From assembly GCA_044221555.1 (NCBI GenBank), contig JBGAOY010000016.1, forward strand, positions 1 to 64,000: DNA of 64,000 nucleotides, read 5' to 3'. Positions 1-9,171 of this stretch are shown in pieces (positions within the stretch are counted from its first letter, which is position 1; each line of letters opens with the position of its first letter). The notes below the pieces were generated by a model. It was not told the DNA's origin and ran no database searches. It was given only the letters and a program-made list of their open reading frames with translations. Source of the DNA: JAEUJM01 sp044221555 (GTDB lineage Bacteria; Actinomycetota; Acidimicrobiia; Acidimicrobiales; DATDAH01). A program made the translations under genes and the position numbers.

Positions 1-453
1 GGTGAAGCCAGCCAGTTCTGCCGGGATGTCATGCAGCATCCAGGAGTCCTCGGACGTGTCGTACGTCGCGGCGGCGACCGATCCAGGCGAACAGCTGAAG
101 GACGCGTTGTCGGGCAGGACCAGCGGCGTCTCGCACAACGTGCCCAGAAGTACGACCGCGTCGCCGACGGCCACCGACGCCGCGCCCGGCTTCAACGGCA
201 GGTCGAACGGCGGATCCGCCATCGACCCGTACTCCTCCGACTTCGGGTCCCAGAGCGCAGCGTCACCGAGCGGGCGAGCCTCCCATTCCCCGTCCGGCGC
301 GCCGCCATAGACGAACACCCGGTCCCCGGTCCACGCCAGCGCAGGATCCGATCGAGACACCCGCCGGAAGGCGGCGTCCTCCGACGAGCAAGCAACCGCC
401 ACGGCCAGGACGGCGATCACCCCGACCAACCGCGTGCACCGTGTCGTGGTCAT
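1..453 (-). CDS. Lipoprotein with Kelch-like segments, 3' truncated by window edge
   Basis: An open frame starts at ATG 453 and runs off the left edge (151 codons visible). Residues 1-22 form a bacterial lipoprotein signal: basic start, hydrophobic core, then lipobox 'VAVAC' followed by SS. The mature part has a short beta-propeller-like motif ('DRVFVYGG') followed by 'LWDPKSEEY', as in Kelch or galactose-oxidase-like blades. Two cysteines near residues 108 and 121 could form a disulfide. It is probably anchored to the outer face of the membrane. Function is not recognised, and the C-terminus lies outside the window. Confidence 0.6.
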   Translation of the reverse strand, partial: MTTTRCTRLVGVIAVLAVAVACSSEDAAFRRVSRSDPALAWTGDRVFVYGGAPDGEWEARPLGDAALWDPKSEEYGSMADPPFDLPLKPGAASVAVGDAVVLLGTLCETPLVLPDNASFSCSPGSVAAATYDTSEDSWMLHDIPAELAGFT

Positions 454-907
454 AGGCCCGGAGGAACCGTAAACGATGGTCCCCCGGCGACGCGAAGGTT
501 TCGCCGGCGTATCAAATGCCTCAACGCCCCGTGTCGATCACCTGTGCCGCCGGGGCGCTGTGGGTTGCAGACGATTCCGGCATCGCTCGCTACCCCATCG
601 ACTGACCACCCATGAGTCCTCGGTAGACCCGCGCCGCTCGGCCCACCATCTCGCCCTCAACCAGAACTGACGGTTCCGGGCACCGAGAACCCGCCACGCA
701 AGTTCTCGGTGCCGAGAAGTCGAAGCGACCACACGAACCGGTCCGCGCCGGCCACTTCGGCGCGCACGGGACGGCGCCCAACAGTGAACCGGTCGCAGGC
801 GGCCCGTCAACGGGACCTCGGAACCCGCCGTGGACCTGGCGCCGGGCCTGACGTACCCTGACCTCGACTTCCCCGAGTTGACCGAACCTCACCACTGGAG
901 ACCCGTC
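454..907. other. Intergenic region between divergent genes
   Basis: About 450 bp separate the minus-strand lipoprotein gene from the plus-strand coiled-coil gene, so promoters for both should lie here. The only clear structure is the perfect inverted repeat at 679-713. I see no convincing short gene; long frames here are high-GC shadows. Confidence 0.5.
679..713. repeat. Perfect 12-bp inverted repeat, 11-nt spacer
   Basis: The arm GGCACCGAGAAC (679-690) is repeated in inverted form at 702-713 around an 11-nt spacer. There is no following T tract, so it looks more like an operator or a structured leader than an intrinsic terminator. It lies about 195 bp upstream of the coiled-coil gene start at 908. 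Confidence 0.55.
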
Positions 908-1270
908 GTGGCCATCTCGGAGAAGCTCCGCGCATCCATCTTCCGCAAGCTCAGCCCCGTCATCGGAGAGGAGGAGACCGAAGCCGTGCTGTCGAACTTC
1001 CCCTCCCGCGACGTCGAAGAACCCGTCACCAAGGAACACCTACAGCTCGAGCTCACGCTGATCCGCACCGACCTCGACGCCGGCCTCGCCGCGGTCCGCA
1101 GTGACCTCACCACCGGGCTCGCTGCGGCCCGCCTTGAGATCGCCGGTGTCCGCACCGCGGTGGCCGACTTCAAAGCCGAGATCCACCAGACCCTGAACCG
1201 CATGTTCGTCGCCCTGGTGACGATCCAACTCGCCATCGCCGGCGTCACCCTCACGATCGCCAAGTCCTGA
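908..1270 (+). CDS. Coiled-coil protein with C-terminal membrane anchor (DUF1640/CCDC90-like)
   Basis: A 120-aa protein. Residues 1-45 are a globular start ('FRKLSPVIGEEETEAVL'), then a heptad-rich segment with repeated 'IRTDLDAGLAAVRSDL' character to about residue 95. A C-terminal hydrophobic segment ('VALVTIQLAIAGVTLTIA') would be a membrane anchor. This layout matches small DUF1640-like proteins common in actinobacteria, whose role is unknown. GTG 908 is chosen because GGAG precedes it by 7 nt; a start at GTG 830 would add 26 residues with no such signal. It may form an oligomeric coiled coil at the membrane. Confidence 0.7.
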   Translation: MAISEKLRASIFRKLSPVIGEEETEAVLSNFPSRDVEEPVTKEHLQLELTLIRTDLDAGLAAVRSDLTTGLAAARLEIAGVRTAVADFKAEIHQTLNRMFVALVTIQLAIAGVTLTIAKS

Positions 1271-1364
1271 CCGCCGACGGGCCCCGGTCACCGTTCCGAT
1301 CGAGCCGGGTCGAGGCGCTCTGGGCTGAGCCCTGGCCTACGAGGTCTGGAGCGCAACGAACGCC

Positions 1365-1404
1365 GAAGTAGCGCCGGCCGCCAGGCCGGCGCTCTTCCTA
1401 CTTC
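1365..1404 (+). terminator. Strong GC hairpin after the coiled-coil gene
   Basis: AGCGCCGGCC (1370-1379) pairs perfectly with 1384-1393 around the tetraloop GCCA. GAAGTA (1365-1370) can also pair with TACTTC (1399-1404). It lies about 95 nt after the stop at 1270. A pyrimidine-rich run follows but no real T tract, so termination is plausible and not certain. Confidence 0.5.
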
Positions 1405-1483
1405 CAAAAGCGGTAGGGGTGGCTCGCCTGGTGTGCGAAGCCATAGCCCCCGGGGGGTGGCGCCGATCCGGAGGGTCCGGAAG

Positions 1484-1509
1484 ATCGCCACATGCCTTTC
1501 CGTGGCGAT
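1484..1509 (-). terminator. Possible groEL terminator hairpin
   Basis: ATCGCCAC (1484-1491) pairs with GTGGCGAT (1502-1509) across a 10-nt loop, about 75 nt beyond the groEL stop. There is no clear U tract on the minus strand. Confidence 0.3.
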
Positions 1510-1585
1510 TTCCGGATACCGGATCGGTGACAGGACCCGCCGGGGGCGGTCACCCGCGGCCCCAGCGAACCCGAGCCACCCAGAT

Positions 1586-3232
<1,647 letters not shown>

Positions 3233-3238
3233 GGGCCG

Positions 3239-3529
3239 CTACTTCACGATCGCGAGCACGTCGCGGGCCGAGAGGATGAGCAGGTCGGCGCCCTCGGAGG
3301 TGATCTCGGTGCCGCCGTACTTGCTGTACACGACGGTGTCGCCGACGTTCACGTCCATGGGGATGAGCTCGCCCGTCTGATCGGAGCGCTTGCCCGGGCC
3401 GACGGCCAGGACCTCGCCCTGCTGGGGCTTCTCCTTGGCGGTGTCGGGGATGACCAGACCGCTGGCGGTGGTCTCTTCGGACTCGCCGGGCTTGACGACG
3501 ATCCGATCGTCGAGGGGCTGCAGGTTCAT
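3239..3529 (-). CDS. groES: Co-chaperonin GroES (Hsp10)
   Basis: A 96-aa protein, the usual length for GroES, which forms the heptameric lid on GroEL. It begins 'MNLQPLDDRIVVKP' and has the mobile-loop region ('SEETTASGLVIPDTAKEK') that contacts GroEL, plus the 'GDTVVYSKYGGTEI' strand near the C-terminus. ATG 3529 has a nearby AGGGAG. It is the first gene of the groES-groEL operon, with the CIRCE operator 73 nt upstream. Confidence 0.98.
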   Translation of the reverse strand: MNLQPLDDRIVVKPGESEETTASGLVIPDTAKEKPQQGEVLAVGPGKRSDQTGELIPMDVNVGDTVVYSKYGGTEITSEGADLLILSARDVLAIVK

Positions 3530-3601
3530 GCGGGTAACTCCCTGTGTCTTCTGGGCTTGCGTGTCGGTCGTGCTGTTTGGAACGTGCTGCTGGTGACGCA
3601 G

Positions 3602-3628
3602 TTAGCACTCTCGGGTGCCGAGTGCTAA
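3602..3628. promoter_or_regulatory. CIRCE operator (HrcA binding site)
   Basis: The halves TTAGCACTC and GAGTGCTAA are separated by exactly 9 nt, a perfect match to the CIRCE consensus. It sits between the candidate promoter and groES, so repression by HrcA and heat induction of groESL are expected. hrcA itself is not in the window. Confidence 0.97.
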
Positions 3629-3657
3629 GGCTACGCCCGCACCCGGCGCGGCGGCAA
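3628..3657 (-). promoter_or_regulatory. Candidate groES promoter
   Basis: On the minus strand TTGCCG (3657-3652) and TAGCCT (3633-3628) are spaced by 18 nt. The -10-like box abuts CIRCE, which would let HrcA block initiation. It is a consensus-style guess supported by position. Confidence 0.5.
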
Positions 3658-3685
3658 CCTGGCGGCGAAGTGCGAGACTCCTGGG

Positions 3686-5302
3686 GTGGATCGTGGCGGT
3701 GGCGAGGTCGATGGGCTCGTCGCGGTCGCGCCCCGGCGACGTCTGCATCTCGGCCCGTTCGTGGCCGTCGCCGCCGTCGCCGCGCTGGCTGGGACCAGTC
3801 ACCCGCTCGGCGCCCTGGCGCTCGGCGGCGTCACGCTGCTGGTCCACCAGTGCCGTGCCCTGATCCCGGCGGTGGCCGCCACTGCCGATCGGGCGACGAC
3901 GGGCCTACGCCACGCGGTGGGCCGGGGGCTCACGATGGCGTTGCTCACCATCGTGTTCGTGCTGATCGTCCTCCCGGTGTCGGCGGTGACCTTCCCCTTC
4001 CGACGACGCACGATGGGCCAGCCCCGTGGCGTCACGGGGTGGGTCACGCGGGCGGCGGACGACCGCCCCACCGAGGACCGCGCTCCGGACAGCGCAGATG
4101 CCCCGCCGGCCCCTGTCCTCGTCGATCGCCCCCACAGCTCCGATCCGCGTCGACGGCCGCTCCCGGTGGGCCGGGCGCTCGGTCGCGTGGCATGGATCGT
4201 CCTCGTGGCCATGGTCCTCGACCTCGCGCTCGGCGCGACGCTCTCCGGCACCCGGTTGCTGGTCGGCGACCGTGCGCAGTTGCGCGCCGCCCAGCTGCGC
4301 GAGTGGAACGCGACGATGCAGTCGCCGGCCATCCGCGACGAGCCGTGGGCCGAGCAGTACCGCCTCGATCAGGACGGGCTCGCCTCGCTGCCCCAGGAGT
4401 ACGTCCCGTACCTCGTGTGGGGGTTCCAGGAGTACCACAGCCAGTGGGTCAACACATCGGACCGGGAGCGGCGCTCGTACGAACCGACCATCGCCAGTGG
4501 GCAGCGCCCGCTGCGAGTCGCCTTCTTCGGCGGATCGGTGCTGTTCGGCATCGGCCAGCGTGACTCGGAGACCATCCCGTCGCAGTTCGCTCGTCTCGCC
4601 GAACGATCGGGCCTTCCCGTCGAGGTGCACAACTACGGCATGTTCGGCTGGGCTCGATGGCAGGAGTACGAGTACCTCGAACGGCTGCTCGCCGCCGGCG
4701 AGCAGTACGACCTCGTCGTCGTCTACGACGGGCTGAACGACTACATGCTCCAGTTCTCCGACCCGTCGGCCGACCCCACCCACGGCGGGTCCAAGATCCT
4801 GGAACGCCTCGGTGACGAGATCCACCGGGAGGAGTATCAGTTCCCAGGGTTCCTCGACGGATTCCACGACCTGGCCACCACCTATCGCGAGAACAGCGGC
4901 GTGGCCCGGGTGGTCGACCGCATCGTGAACGGCGGGTCGAACCTCCCCGACTGGCTGCAGACCTCCGAACCGGTCGACGTCGGCGCCGCGAGCACGGCCG
5001 CGCTCGACATCTACGGGCGGAGCGGCCGGGCCATGTCCCTCCTGACCGACGACCACCACGTCCCCATCCGCTTCTTCCTGCAGGCGACCCAGATCGACTG
5101 GACGCCCGAGCAGCTGGCCCAGATGCCGCCTGGGACCGGCAACTACTCGGATGTCTTCGATGGCATCGAGTCCTCGGTGTACATCGACGGTGCCCACACG
5201 AACGAGCGTGGAGCGCGCCTCGTCGCCCGGCGCCTCTGGCGCGATCTCGAGCCCGATCTCCGACGGGCGGAGGCCCGAGCGAACCCGTCGGACGACGGCT
5301 GA
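3686..5302 (+). CDS. SGNH/GDSL-hydrolase-like membrane protein
   Basis: A 538-aa protein with three predicted N-terminal membrane segments (about residues 25-55, 80-105 and 167-190) separated by a disordered Pro/Asp/Arg-rich linker. A C-terminal SGNH-hydrolase-like domain starts near residue 275. Block I is 'FFGGSVLFGIGQ' with the serine after GG, 'NDYM' resembles block III, and 'DGAHTNERGA' supplies the D-x-x-H pair near the end. It may act on acyl groups of a cell-surface polymer, as many membrane-tethered SGNH proteins do. It is on the plus strand between groES and tsaD, against its neighbours, suggesting insertion. The start (GTG 3686) is weakly supported. Confidence 0.7.
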   Translation: MDRGGGEVDGLVAVAPRRRLHLGPFVAVAAVAALAGTSHPLGALALGGVTLLVHQCRALIPAVAATADRATTGLRHAVGRGLTMALLTIVFVLIVLPVSAVTFPFRRRTMGQPRGVTGWVTRAADDRPTEDRAPDSADAPPAPVLVDRPHSSDPRRRPLPVGRALGRVAWIVLVAMVLDLALGATLSGTRLLVGDRAQLRAAQLREWNATMQSPAIRDEPWAEQYRLDQDGLASLPQEYVPYLVWGFQEYHSQWVNTSDRERRSYEPTIASGQRPLRVAFFGGSVLFGIGQRDSETIPSQFARLAERSGLPVEVHNYGMFGWARWQEYEYLERLLAAGEQYDLVVVYDGLNDYMLQFSDPSADPTHGGSKILERLGDEIHREEYQFPGFLDGFHDLATTYRENSGVARVVDRIVNGGSNLPDWLQTSEPVDVGAASTAALDIYGRSGRAMSLLTDDHHVPIRFFLQATQIDWTPEQLAQMPPGTGNYSDVFDGIESSVYIDGAHTNERGARLVARRLWRDLEPDLRRAEARANPSDDG

Positions 5303-5332
5303 GCGGGCCGGCCGATACCGCCGAGCACCGAT

Positions 5333-6334
5333 TCAGAGGCGCAGGGACGGATCGGCGCCGAGGTCGAGGGGGCTGGGGCCGTCGAGCGACAGGCGCCACC
5401 ACCCCGCGGCGGCCACCATCGCCGCGTTGTCGGTGCACATGGCCATGCTGGGCACGTAGCCCCGACGACCGTCCGCCTCGCAGGCGGCCAGGAACACCTC
5501 GCGCAGGCGGGAGTTGGCGGCCACGCCCCCGCCCAGGCAGACGGTGTCGACGCCCAGATCGTCGGCCGCGGCCCGGGTCTTGGCCACCAGGATGTCGACC
5601 ACGGCCTCCTGGAACGACGCGGCCACGTCGGCCACCGCCACCTCGGGGTGCTTGCGGACGTGGTTGACCACCGCGGTCTTGAGGCCGCTGAACGAGAAGT
5701 CCAGGCCGTCGTGGCGCATGGCCCGGGGGAAGGCGATGGCGTCGCGGTCGCCCTCGGTGGCCAGGCGGTCGATGACGGGCCCGCCCGGGTAGCCCAGGCC
5801 CAGGTAGCGGGCCACTTTGTCGAAGGCCTCGCCGGCGGCGTCGTCCACCGTCGAGCCGAGCACGCGGTGGCGCCCGTGGCCCTCCATCGACACCAGCATC
5901 GTGTGCCCACCCGACACCAGCAGCGTGAGCATCGGGGGCTCGACGTCGGGCGACTCGAGGCCGGCGGCGTAGAGGTGGGCCTCGAGGTGGTTGACCCCCA
6001 CGAAGGGCACGCCCCAGGCGAGGGCCAGTGCCTTGGCGGTGCCCACGCCCACCAGCAACGAGCCGATGAGGCCGGGCCCGACCGTGGCCGCCACCGCATC
6101 GATCTCGCCGTCGCGCAGGCCGGCCTCGACGATGGCCTCGGCCACGACGGGCACGGCCAGTTCGACGTGGGCGCGCCCCGCGATCTCGGGGACCACCCCG
6201 CCGTAGCGGGCGTGCAGGTCGACCTGGCTGCTCACCACCGATGACAGCACGACGCTGGGTCCTTCCAGGACGGCGGCGGCGGTCTCGTCGCACGAGGTCT
6301 CGATGCCCAGCACCCGGGCACGGTCACCGATCAC
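5333..6334 (-). CDS. tsaD: tRNA N6-threonylcarbamoyladenosine transferase TsaD
   Basis: A 333-aa Kae1/TsaD family enzyme that transfers the threonylcarbamoyl group to A37 of ANN-decoding tRNAs. Visible motifs: 'LGIETSCDETAAAVL' at the N-terminus, metal-binding 'HLEAH' near residue 111, 'SGGHTMLV' near 137, 'FSFSGLKTAV' near 225, and 'GGGVAANSRLR' near 268. Start GTG 6334 overlaps the rimI stop by 4 nt (GTGA). It is the last gene of the coupled chain tsaE-tsaB-rimI-tsaD, whose products act together in t6A synthesis. Confidence 0.96.
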   Translation of the reverse strand: MIGDRARVLGIETSCDETAAAVLEGPSVVLSSVVSSQVDLHARYGGVVPEIAGRAHVELAVPVVAEAIVEAGLRDGEIDAVAATVGPGLIGSLLVGVGTAKALALAWGVPFVGVNHLEAHLYAAGLESPDVEPPMLTLLVSGGHTMLVSMEGHGRHRVLGSTVDDAAGEAFDKVARYLGLGYPGGPVIDRLATEGDRDAIAFPRAMRHDGLDFSFSGLKTAVVNHVRKHPEVAVADVAASFQEAVVDILVAKTRAAADDLGVDTVCLGGGVAANSRLREVFLAACEADGRRGYVPSMAMCTDNAAMVAAAGWWRLSLDGPSPLDLGADPSLRL

Positions 6335-7008
6335 GAGCGGGGGTCCCCGTGCTCGACGCCCGCCCGATGGTCGTCGTCGGGCCGCGTGCCGGCGGTGGGC
6401 GGGGTGCCGGTGCCAACTGGGGACTCGCCGGGCACGATGCCCGCGGTCGGCACCCGCATGGCCCCGGCGATCCGGTCGAGGCGCTCGGCGTACTCGGGTG
6501 TGCCGATGTCGTTGGCCCACATGACGAGCGCGTCCTCGTTGACCTCGGCGTAGTAGTTCTTGCGCACCCCGGCGGGCACGAACCCGAAGCGGCGGTACAA
6601 CCCGATGGCGGCCTCGTTCGACACACGCACCTCCAAGGTGAGGTTCTCGGCGCCGTGGGCCACCGCGGCCCGGGCCAGCTGCAGCAGCAACCGGCCGCCG
6701 ATGCCCTGGCGGTGGAACTCGGGGGCCACGGCCAGGGTGGTGACGTGGGCGTCGGGCCCGATGTACATCACGCCGCCGTAGCCCACCACCTCGCCGGCCC
6801 GCCGGGCCACGAGGTAGCAGCGCATGCCGCCCAGCGCGAGCTCGCTCAGGTAGAGGCCGAGCGACCAGGGCCGCGGGTAGGACTGCACCTCGATGCGGAT
6901 CACGCTGCGCAGGTGGCGCCGCCGCATCGGCAGGATCTCGACGGGGGCGAGGGCGTCGGGCTCGACCAGGGCCCGGGTGGCGCCGGGCGGGCCCACGTGC
7001 TCGCTCAC
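6331..7008 (-). CDS. rimI: RimI-like ribosomal-protein alanine N-acetyltransferase (GNAT)
   Basis: A 225-aa protein with a central GNAT fold: 'LPMRRRHLRSVIRIE' near residue 27, the acetyl-CoA loop 'RQGIGGRLLLQLARAA' near 107, and 'NEAAIGLYRRFGFVPAGVRK' near 140, typical of RimI. RimI acetylates the N-terminus of S18 and in actinobacteria is often encoded beside tsaB and tsaD, as here. It is longer than the usual 150-160 residues, with short extensions at both ends, the C-terminal one rich in Gly/Pro/Thr. GTGA overlaps link it to tsaB and tsaD. Confidence 0.9.
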   Translation of the reverse strand: MSEHVGPPGATRALVEPDALAPVEILPMRRRHLRSVIRIEVQSYPRPWSLGLYLSELALGGMRCYLVARRAGEVVGYGGVMYIGPDAHVTTLAVAPEFHRQGIGGRLLLQLARAAVAHGAENLTLEVRVSNEAAIGLYRRFGFVPAGVRKNYYAEVNEDALVMWANDIGTPEYAERLDRIAGAMRVPTAGIVPGESPVGTGTPPTAGTRPDDDHRAGVEHGDPRS

Positions 7009-7712
7009 GGTGCCTCTCCCGAGGTCCGGGTGGCCCAGTTGGCCACCACGTCGGGCTTGCGCAGGTAGAGCGGCTCGAGCTCCCACGGGTTGACGAACTC
7101 CTCGCGCAGGGCCTGGGCATGCGCCAGCTGCACCAGCGAGGTGGCGCTGGGGTGGGCCATCTCCTGGTCGGCGAGGTGCACCCGGCTGAGGCCCTCGAAG
7201 GTGTCGGCGTAGCGGCGGGCACCGTCGCCCACCAGCAGGCAGTCCTCGCCGGCCGCGACGATCTCCGACGCGAGGTCCTCCGGGCTCCCCACCTGGTGGG
7301 GCGTCACCCGCTGCACCCCGGCGGGCACCGGACGGTACGACGCGTAGAACAGCTCGCCGCGGCGGGCGTCGACCGCGGCGACGATCAGGCGTGGCGTGAG
7401 CCGCAGGGGGAAGGCCACCAGGTCGAGGCTGGGCACACCGATCATCGGCACCCGCAGCGCGTAGGCCAGGGCCTTGGCAGTGGCCACGCCCACCCGCAAC
7501 CCGGTGAACAGGCCCGGTCCCACGTCCACCGCCACCACGCCCAGCTCGTCGAGGTCGATGCCGGTCTGGCGCCGCAGGAAGTCGACCGCGGGCGCCAGCG
7601 TCTCCGCGTGGCGCCGACCCCGGGCCACGCTCACCGAGCCCAGCACGCCCTCGTGGCCGCCGATGGCCACGCTGACCTGGTCGGTGGCGGTGTCGATGCC
7701 CAGGATCAGCAC
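7005..7712 (-). CDS. tsaB: t6A biosynthesis protein TsaB
   Basis: A 235-aa ASKHA-fold protein that partners TsaD and TsaE in threonylcarbamoyl transfer. It begins 'LILGIDTATDQVSVAI', with the typical TsaB 'DVGPGLFTGLRVGVATAKAL' segment near residue 70 and 'DARRGELFYASY' near 113. GTG 7712 is preferred because the homologous region starts there; it overlaps the tsaE stop by 7 nt. The ATP-binding residues of TsaD are absent, as expected for TsaB. Confidence 0.95.
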   Translation of the reverse strand: MLILGIDTATDQVSVAIGGHEGVLGSVSVARGRRHAETLAPAVDFLRRQTGIDLDELGVVAVDVGPGLFTGLRVGVATAKALAYALRVPMIGVPSLDLVAFPLRLTPRLIVAAVDARRGELFYASYRPVPAGVQRVTPHQVGSPEDLASEIVAAGEDCLLVGDGARRYADTFEGLSRVHLADQEMAHPSATSLVQLAHAQALREEFVNPWELEPLYLRKPDVVANWATRTSGEAP

Positions 7713-8188
7713 GGCCCCACCTCGTCGAGGGCCCGGCGCAGGGCGGCGGTGCGGGCCGCCCACGCCGGCCCCACCGCGGTGAAGGCGATGGTGCGGTCGT
7801 CGTCGCCCTCGCCGAAGGTGAAGCGCAGCTCGAGGTAGTCCGCCGGGAGTGCCCCCAGGATCGTGTCACCCCACTCCACCACCGTGGCCGCGTGGTCGTC
7901 GAGCAGTTCGCCGATGTCGAGGTCGGCCACCTCGTCCAGGCTGCCCAGCCGGTAGACGTCGAGGTGGTGCAGCCGCAGACGGCCCTCGTAGCGCTGCGCC
8001 AGCGTGAACGTGGGGCTGGTGATGGGGTCGGTGACCCCGAGGGCGGCGCCGAGGCCCTGGGTGAAGGCGGTCTTGCCCGCTCCCAGGTCGCCGGCCAGCA
8101 CCAGCAGGTCGCCGGCCCGCACCAGGTCGGCGACGGCACGGGCCACCGCACGGGTGCCCGCGGCGGAGGTGGTGACGACCTCGATCAC
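7706..8188 (-). CDS. tsaE: t6A biosynthesis ATPase TsaE
   Basis: A 160-aa P-loop ATPase. Walker A is 'GDLGAGKTAFTQG' near residue 38, followed by 'ITSPTFTL' (switch I region) and 'LHHLDVYRLGSLDE' with the Walker B-like part. 'VVEWGDTI' near 103 is the conserved TsaE W-G motif. Its ATPase activity resets the TsaBD complex. GTG 8188 overlaps the P1-peptidase stop by 4 nt, and its end overlaps tsaB by 7 nt. Confidence 0.95.
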   Translation of the reverse strand: MIEVVTTSAAGTRAVARAVADLVRAGDLLVLAGDLGAGKTAFTQGLGAALGVTDPITSPTFTLAQRYEGRLRLHHLDVYRLGSLDEVADLDIGELLDDHAATVVEWGDTILGALPADYLELRFTFGEGDDDRTIAFTAVGPAWAARTAALRRALDEVGPC

Positions 8189-9048
8189 GCCTTCAGGCTA
8201 GGAGGCGGGCCGACGGCGCGGACAGCCTGCTCGACGGTGGTCATGGCCAGCCACCGCACGTGGTCGACCTGGGCCTCGACCCGCGCCTCGTCGGGGCCCA
8301 CCGAGGCCGCCACCACGGCATCGCCGTCGAACCGGGTGTGCGCGGGCACCAGCGCCCGGGCCAGGCCGTCGTGGGCCGACTGGGCCATGAGATGGCACGC
8401 CACCTTGTCCAGCCGGGCGTTGGTGGCGACCACGCCGACGGTGGTGTTGGTGGCCAGCCCTCCACCACCGGGCCGGGGCACCACGTCGCCGGTGTCCACC
8501 CACCCGGCGGCGTTCACCGCCATCACCGCCGCCACCACCAGGTCGCCCTGGCGCTGCACCGCGCCACCCAGCCCACCGGGCAGGGCGGCGGACGGCCCCG
8601 CCCACGTCCCGATCGTCGCCCCGGTGCCGGCGCCCACCGCGCCGAGCGCCAGCGGGTCGGCCGACGCGGCCAGGCACGCGGCATAGCCCTGCTCGGCCCC
8701 CGGTCGGGCCTTGGGGTCACCCACGCCGAGGTCGTACAGCGCCAGACCCACCACGATGGGCACGTTGCCGTGGGCGGTGGGGAAGCCGGCGCCCTGCTCC
8801 TCACAGAACTGCATCACCCCGTCGGCCGCCGCCAGCCCGAACGCCGACCCACCGGCCAGAACCACCGCGTCGACGCGGTCGACCAGCCGCTCGGGGGCCA
8901 GCAGTGCGGTCTCGCGGGTGGCGGGGGCGCCGCCCCGCACCTCGCCCGACGCCACCGTGCCCTCGGGGAACAGCACGACCGTGCAGCCGGTGCGGCCGAC
9001 GTGGTCGGTCCAGTGCCCGGCCCACACGCCTGGCAGCTCGGTGATCAC
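8185..9048 (-). CDS. P1 family (DmpA-like, S58) peptidase
   Basis: A protein of about 287 aa of the self-processing aminopeptidase family. It opens 'ITELPGVWAGHWTD', has the 'VVLAGGSAFGLAAADGVM' segment, and contains 'LATNTTVGVVATNARL', where the family's autoprocessing site and N-terminal nucleophile (here a Thr after N-T) would lie. DmpA-type enzymes cleave D- or beta-amino-acid peptides; substrate here is unknown. GTG 9048 is chosen because family members begin at this motif; ATG 9069 would add 7 residues. It overlaps tsaE by GTGA, placing it in the alr-to-tsaD transcription unit. Confidence 0.85.
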   Translation of the reverse strand: MITELPGVWAGHWTDHVGRTGCTVVLFPEGTVASGEVRGGAPATRETALLAPERLVDRVDAVVLAGGSAFGLAAADGVMQFCEEQGAGFPTAHGNVPIVVGLALYDLGVGDPKARPGAEQGYAACLAASADPLALGAVGAGTGATIGTWAGPSAALPGGLGGAVQRQGDLVVAAVMAVNAAGWVDTGDVVPRPGGGGLATNTTVGVVATNARLDKVACHLMAQSAHDGLARALVPAHTRFDGDAVVAASVGPDEARVEAQVDHVRWLAMTTVEQAVRAVGPPPSLKA

Positions 9049-9171
9049 GCCCCGCAACCTACGGCACATCGCCGACGAGCGAGCGTCCTCGTCGGCACGG
9101 CCACCGCGCTCCCTCTGCACGGCCGTCGCCCCGGGATTGGCGGAGTGGCCCGGGACCGTCGAGGGCCGGCG

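Larger units (their letters stand above)
1271..1585. other. Intergenic region between convergent genes, with hairpins
   Basis: About 315 bp lie between the convergent 3' ends of the coiled-coil gene and groEL. It contains the strong hairpin at 1365-1404 and a weaker one at 1484-1509. I checked for tRNA, tmRNA and other RNA signatures and found none I can support. Confidence 0.5.

Noticed and set aside
2..615. Plus-strand frames at the left edge
   Set aside because: They are shadows of the minus-strand lipoprotein gene, which has a lipobox and blade-like motifs and simply runs off the edge.
1271..1585. Possible structural RNA gene after groEL
   Set aside because: Hairpins exist, but no tmRNA, 6S or tRNA hallmarks; terminators explain the structure.
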